This document shows positions 59,810 to 64,000 of a stretch of DNA of 64,000 nucleotides, in pieces. Every line of letters begins with the position of its first letter. Positions within the stretch are counted from its first letter, which is position 1. Location of the stretch: NCBI GenBank assembly GCA_024682415.1, contig JAIKZG010000025.1, positions 17,557-81,556 on the forward strand, read 5' to 3'. Made by a program: the position numbers and the translations under genes. Origin of the DNA: Prevotella sp. (lineage in GTDB: Bacteria; Bacteroidota; Bacteroidia; Bacteroidales; Bacteroidaceae). The notes below the pieces were generated by a model, which was not told where the DNA came from, made no database searches, and was given only the letters and a program-made list of their open reading frames with translations.

Positions 59810-62629
59810 ATGTTCTTTATTAAAAAAGGATTGGTAGTAATGGGAATGCTCATGGCTACATCAGGCATGATGGCAAAGAGCGAGCTTCCCGTTGACGCTA
59901 CGATAAGAAAGGGCGTTCTGAAAAACGGAATGACCTACTACATTCGCCACAACGCTCAGACTCCAGGCGTTGCAGAATTCTATATTGCCCAGCGTGTGGG
60001 AAGCATTCTTGAAGAGCCACAGCAGCGCGGACTCGCCCACTTCCTTGAGCACATGGCCTTTAACGGCACAAAGCACTTCCCAGGCACCGACAAGAAGCCG
60101 GGAATCGTTAAGTGGTGCGAAAGCGTAGGTATTAAGTTTGGCGCAAACCTCAATGCCTACACGAGCGTAGACGAAACAGTATACAACATTTCTTCCGTGC
60201 CAACAAAGCGCAATGGCGTGGTAGACTCTTGTCTGCTCATTCTCCACGACTGGAGCCATTATCTTCTTCTCACCGATGAGGAAATAGACAAAGAGCGCGG
60301 AGTGATTCACGAGGAATGGCGCACCCGCACCGCCTCAATGGCAACAATGAGATTTATGGAGCACGTGCAGCCACACATCTACGCCGGAAGCAAATATGCC
60401 GACTGCATGCCTATCGGAAGCATGGACGTGGTAGACAATTTCAAATACGATGCTCTGCGCAGCTATTATCAGAAATGGTATCGCCCCGATTTGCAGGCTA
60501 TCATCGTGGTGGGCGACATCGACGTAGACAAGATGGAGAAGAAGATAAAAAAGAAATTCAGCTCTATCCCTATGCCGAAGAACGCTGCCGAGCGCACTTA
60601 TTACACTGTTCCGATGAACGACAAGATGATTGTCTACACAGAGCAGGACAAGGAGCAGCCTACGGTAAACTTCACTTTCTATCAGAAGCACGCAACTACT
60701 CCACGCAGCGAGCGCAACTCTGAGGAATATTATGCCGGCGACTACATGGCTAAAATAATCCGTATGATGCTCAACGACCGCTACAAAAAGATTGTGCAGC
60801 AGCCTAACCCTCCATTCCTTTCTGCAAGCGGAAGAGACGGCAACTTCTTCCTTTGCAACACTATGGACGCATTCACTGGCGGCGGAATGTTAAAGCCTGA
60901 CAGCATTTTGGAAGGCATAAGCGCAATCGTTGCCGAGCAGCAGCGTGTGCGTCAGCATGGATTTACAGCTTCAGAGTTGAAGCGTGCAAAAGCAGAAATG
61001 CTGCGTTACGCCCAAGACGCTTACAACTCTCGCGAGGAGCGCCGAAACAAGGAATTCGTGGCTCTCTGTCTGCGCAATTTCACCGACAACGAGCCAATGC
61101 TTTCTCCTGAGCAGGAGCTTGAACTTGTGAAGAAACTCGACGCTACAATCACTCTCGCCGACATCAACAATGAGGCACGCAACCTCATTTCAAACAAGAA
61201 CCAGGTAGCTACAATCTTTGCTTCTGAAAAGGACGGCTTCAAGTTGCCTTCAAAAGAAGCTATTGAGAAGACAATTCTCGACGCTCAGGCAAAGAACTAT
61301 GCTGCCTACACAGAAGAAAAGTTGCCGGAAACTCTTATCTCTAAATTGCCAAAGAAGGGCAATATTGTGAGCGAAAAGGATTCTAAATTCGGATATAAGG
61401 AACTCACGTTGAGCAACGGCATGAAAGTGTATGTGAAGTCTACCAAATATGAGCCTGACGCTATCTCTATGCGTATGTTCAGCGAGGGCGGAACTTCTAT
61501 TTACCCTGATTCCGACATGGTAAATCTGTCTTACCTCATTTCAGGCGTAACGGCAGGCGGTGTTGGCAAATTCAATAACATTCAGCTCGACCAGATGCTT
61601 GCCGGCAAGACAGCAAGCGCGCGTCCTTACATTGAAGGATTGGAAGAGGGTATCAACGGCACGAGCAATAAGGCTTCATTAAAGACAATGTTTGAGCTTA
61701 CCTATCTTTATTTCACAAGTCCTCGTCGTGACGACGCTGCGTTCAAGAGCCTTATGAACCGTCAATACACATTCCTTGCCAACCGCGATGCAAGTCCTAA
61801 CGTGGCTTACAAGGATTCTATCACAGCTATTCTTTATGGCAACAATCCTCGTCTTGCTCCTGTAAAGCAGGCTTCGCTCAAGCATGTGAACTACGACCGC
61901 ATAATGCAAATCTATAAGGAGCGTTTCGCTGATGCGTCTGATTTCCGTGTTGTCTTCACGGGCGACATCGACCTAGATCAACTTCGCCCTCTCCTCTGCC
62001 AGTATTTGGCTTCTCTCCCATCAGCAGGAAAGAAAGAACAATATGTAGACCGCCACGAGTATATGCTTCGCGCCAACGAGAAGCACATATTCAAAAAGGA
62101 ACAGAAGACTCCATCTTCACTCAGCAACATCTTCATCAGCGTTCCAATGGAATACACTGCCGAAAACGACCTCAAGTTGAGCGTTCTCTCTCAGCTTCTC
62201 CGCATCGACTACACAGAGAAAGTGCGCGAGGAGAAAGGTGGTACTTATGGAGTAAGCGTTTCAGGCTCTATGAGCAAAGACCCACGTGAGGAAGCCATCA
62301 TGCGAATCAACTTCCGCACCGACCCAGCAAAGTACGACGAGCTTATTCCTATCATCTACCAGTGTCTTGACGACATGGCAAAGAATGGCCCTACTCAGGA
62401 GAATCTCAACAAGATTAAGGAATACGAGCGCAAGACTTACGGACAGATGAAGGTAATCAACAACTACTACGACTACCTTATCTACAACTATCTCACAGAC
62501 GGCATAGATTTCGATACCGACTATGTGAAGAAGGTTGATTCTCTCACCATAGAGTCTATCCGCGACTTCGCTAAGCGCATATTCTCTCCAGGCAATCATG
62601 TGGAGATTACCATGCAGCCAGAGAAATAA
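59810..62629 (+). CDS. secreted M16-family zinc protease (pitrilysin/insulinase type)
   Basis: 939 residues with signal peptide (ends GMMAK). Inverted zinc motif HFLEH (77-81), with the third ligand in ERGVIHEEW (about 168-169). There are four M16 repeats in two halves; the second half has lost the zinc motif, as usual. Bacterial M16 proteins cut unfolded or imported polypeptides inside a closed chamber. Following the receptor operon (101 bp after the DUF4876-like gene), it resembles FusC, the periplasmic protease that processes proteins imported by FusA. The assignment to an import pathway is inference. Confidence 0.92.
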   Translation: MFFIKKGLVVMGMLMATSGMMAKSELPVDATIRKGVLKNGMTYYIRHNAQTPGVAEFYIAQRVGSILEEPQQRGLAHFLEHMAFNGTKHFPGTDKKPGIVKWCESVGIKFGANLNAYTSVDETVYNISSVPTKRNGVVDSCLLILHDWSHYLLLTDEEIDKERGVIHEEWRTRTASMATMRFMEHVQPHIYAGSKYADCMPIGSMDVVDNFKYDALRSYYQKWYRPDLQAIIVVGDIDVDKMEKKIKKKFSSIPMPKNAAERTYYTVPMNDKMIVYTEQDKEQPTVNFTFYQKHATTPRSERNSEEYYAGDYMAKIIRMMLNDRYKKIVQQPNPPFLSASGRDGNFFLCNTMDAFTGGGMLKPDSILEGISAIVAEQQRVRQHGFTASELKRAKAEMLRYAQDAYNSREERRNKEFVALCLRNFTDNEPMLSPEQELELVKKLDATITLADINNEARNLISNKNQVATIFASEKDGFKLPSKEAIEKTILDAQAKNYAAYTEEKLPETLISKLPKKGNIVSEKDSKFGYKELTLSNGMKVYVKSTKYEPDAISMRMFSEGGTSIYPDSDMVNLSYLISGVTAGGVGKFNNIQLDQMLAGKTASARPYIEGLEEGINGTSNKASLKTMFELTYLYFTSPRRDDAAFKSLMNRQYTFLANRDASPNVAYKDSITAILYGNNPRLAPVKQASLKHVNYDRIMQIYKERFADASDFRVVFTGDIDLDQLRPLLCQYLASLPSAGKKEQYVDRHEYMLRANEKHIFKKEQKTPSSLSNIFISVPMEYTAENDLKLSVLSQLLRIDYTEKVREEKGGTYGVSVSGSMSKDPREEAIMRINFRTDPAKYDELIPIIYQCLDDMAKNGPTQENLNKIKEYERKTYGQMKVINNYYDYLIYNYLTDGIDFDTDYVKKVDSLTIESIRDFAKRIFSPGNHVEITMQPEK

Positions 62630-62652
62630 TCTGTAATTCGAATTATAATAAT

Positions 62653-62683
62653 AAGAATGGCATTCCGCGCATATTGTGCAGAA
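62653..62683 (+). terminator. hairpin after the M16 protease gene
   Basis: AAGAATGGCATTC (62653-62665) is perfectly complementary to GAATGCCATTCTT (62671-62683). The T-tail is poor (CGTTT). Confidence 0.7.
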
Positions 62684-62767
62684 TGCCATTCTTCGTTTGG
62701 GGGCGTAACATTCATTAACAGAGTTTTTTATGTGATTTTGCTTGCAGATTTAAAAATAAGGTCATTA

Positions 62768-62789
62768 TTGTCCCACTAAAATGGGACAA
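62768..62789. promoter_or_regulatory. isolated inverted repeat
   Basis: TTGTCCCA (62768-62775) pairs with TGGGACAA (62782-62789) around CTAAAA, between convergent genes. Function unknown; it could be an operator, a terminator of the minus-strand gene, or a remnant of a mobile element. Confidence 0.35.
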
Positions 62790-62901
62790 GTTTAAATTAA
62801 CTCTACCATTTCTACAAATTTCGAACCACTAAAAGAAACTACAGCTTTTTACTTAAAACTGTAAAAACACATCTTTATAATAAATTCTAAAATAGTTTCA
62901 T

Positions 62902-63858
62902 TTAAAAAGTTTTATCATCCCCAATTATTTTGGATATATCATCCAAAAGTTTTCTAAAAGTTTCCTTTTTGAAATTATCATTGGTAAAATTAGGCACAGA
63001 AGCATTTTTAAACCAATCCCACAAATCTGGTTTTTCACTGCGTAGAGGCATTCTTTTATTACATCTAACAAAATTTAAAAACGCATCACATTGTTCAACA
63101 AACCTAACTTGTGTAGATTTCTTAGGTAAAAAATTGTATTCTGAAATAATTTTTTCTATTTTTTCTTTTTGATTATCTGATAAATTGGGCCCTTCTGAAA
63201 TAACATAGTTGAGCCAACGCCACAAAGAGCGTTCTTCTTTACTACTATCTATTGATAAATTAGGGAATCTTTTTTCTCTTTCTATAAATTCCTCTAAACA
63301 TTTAAACCGTTCTTCAAAAGAATATTTTTTGGAAATATTAGCGTAAACATATGACATCTTATATTTTCTACCAACAATTCCATAATAATAATCCTCGAAC
63401 CTAACGAACCTATTATCTAAACCATAGATTAACATTGACTTCAATGAGTCAAACGAAGTATTTGGGAAAAAGGGCTTTATTCTATCATATAATTTCTCTT
63501 GTGGTATAGGGTCTTCACTTTTGTTCAATATTTCATAAATTAAATCAATAAGTGTTCCAGTATAGAAAGAACCATCATTCCATACATCAAGAAAATATTT
63601 ATGATGACCCCTATCAAGACCTATTCCATTCACAAGACTTACAATTTTTGCAAATCTTGATCCAACAGGAATTATTTCATTGGGAAATTTTTGTCTCAAT
63701 TTTATTATTATATCATCAGCCACCATCGCTCTATTTTCCTCTTTCAATATTAAATATATTTCTTTCTCCAAATCTATGGAATCTGCCTTAAATATTATTT
63801 CTAAATCAGAAAATTCTACATCATAATTTTCTTCTACAATACTACGAATTATATTCAC
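62902..63858 (-). CDS. AT-rich protein with helicase-associated-like repeats, possibly 5'-damaged
   Basis: 318 residues from GTG 63858. The reading frame continues upstream in a protein-like way (…YNSK-type region, then CTECPLRAD with a C-x-x-C pair) until a TGA at 63967-63969, beyond which the same frame resumes. It may be a remnant whose true start has been lost. The N-terminal half is helical with a winged-helix-like feel. The C-terminal third has two repeats of the helicase-associated (HA) type, each with a RxPxLxxxxxxxxLWxW pattern (KRFPNLS…SLWRWLN; KRMPLRS…DLWDWFK). Base composition is much AT-richer than the neighbours, indicating transfer. Function unknown. Confidence 0.55.
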   Translation of the reverse strand: MNIIRSIVEENYDVEFSDLEIIFKADSIDLEKEIYLILKEENRAMVADDIIIKLRQKFPNEIIPVGSRFAKIVSLVNGIGLDRGHHKYFLDVWNDGSFYTGTLIDLIYEILNKSEDPIPQEKLYDRIKPFFPNTSFDSLKSMLIYGLDNRFVRFEDYYYGIVGRKYKMSYVYANISKKYSFEERFKCLEEFIEREKRFPNLSIDSSKEERSLWRWLNYVISEGPNLSDNQKEKIEKIISEYNFLPKKSTQVRFVEQCDAFLNFVRCNKRMPLRSEKPDLWDWFKNASVPNFTNDNFKKETFRKLLDDISKIIGDDKTF

Positions 63859-64000
63859 GATTGCAGAATAGTTCTTACTATTACTATCTTTTAAGAAAAG
63901 AGGAAACAGATCACAATATTTTAATATTATATCTGCACGAAGAGGGCATTCAGTACAGGGAATATCTCAATGTCTCGATTGTAGTTTATGGCTGTCTCGC

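Noticed and set aside
1..64000. tRNA or rRNA genes
   Set aside because: No T-arm or anticodon-arm patterns or rRNA core sequences were seen on reading through either strand, though a weak tRNA could be missed by eye.

Overview
The window looks like chromosomal DNA from a gut or oral Bacteroidota, most likely Prevotellaceae (Prevotella/Segatella-like). The evidence is the gene content (hybrid two-component regulator, glycan-degradation cluster, PorX and a PorW/SprE-like lipoprotein, DUF4827/DUF4840/DUF4876-type lipoproteins) and repeated Bacteroidota promoter boxes (TAnnTTTG, often with TTG about 20 nt upstream). No tRNA, rRNA, phage or complete insertion sequence was recognised. Identifications are from reading motifs by eye; no database search was run.

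Layout. 1-1871 is the 3' part of a hybrid two-component regulator. 1949-3809 (minus) is an ATPase + TOPRIM/DUF4435 pair resembling OLD/PARIS-type defence modules. 3912-4844 is a DMT-family exporter. 4880-10737 (minus) is a five-gene export operon: coiled-coil protein, TolC, HlyD and two ABC-2 permeases, with no ATPase gene. 10738-11459 has no large gene but carries signs of an unannotated plus-strand RNA. 11460-12437 (minus) is a FemAB-like acyltransferase. 13123-22086 is a six-gene carbohydrate operon (SGNH/CE6-like esterase, three GH43 enzymes, GH97, type-B carboxylesterase) that fits arabinoxylan-type hemicellulose; no SusC/SusD pair is present. Two half-size chromate transporters and a convergent AAA_14/DUF4143 ATPase follow.

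24696-28350 is a repeat-rich block. Direct repeats about 3.46 kb apart bracket a DUF4840 lipoprotein, an ECF sigma factor and an anti-sigma protein that appears to span both membranes. 28448-36951 is a housekeeping and secretion run: aroA, a small membrane protein, a metal ABC permease, a PorW/SprE-like TPR lipoprotein, porX, tsaE and a cyclophilin-rhodanese fusion. 37006-40607 (minus) holds a lipocalin, LrgB/LrgA, a cytidylate-kinase-like protein, a HAD phosphatase and PspC. 41200-42630 is a fimbrillin-like/FISUMP lipoprotein with a long leader. glmM and a DUF4827 lipoprotein (minus), a nucleotidyltransferase, an NrnA-like phosphoesterase and a GH2 beta-galactosidase follow. After a 41-bp tandem array comes an OPT transporter (minus).

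53911-62629 is a five-gene envelope operon: TonB-dependent receptor, small lipoprotein, DUF6850-like barrel, DUF4876-like lipoprotein and secreted M16 zinc protease. A receptor paired with an M16 protease recalls the Fus protein-import systems of Proteobacteria. A 193-bp MITE-like element lies just upstream. The right end is an AT-rich, possibly damaged gene of foreign character.

Recurrent theme: three intergenic tandem arrays of unrelated sequence share a 40-42 bp period, and each unit contains one short dyad.
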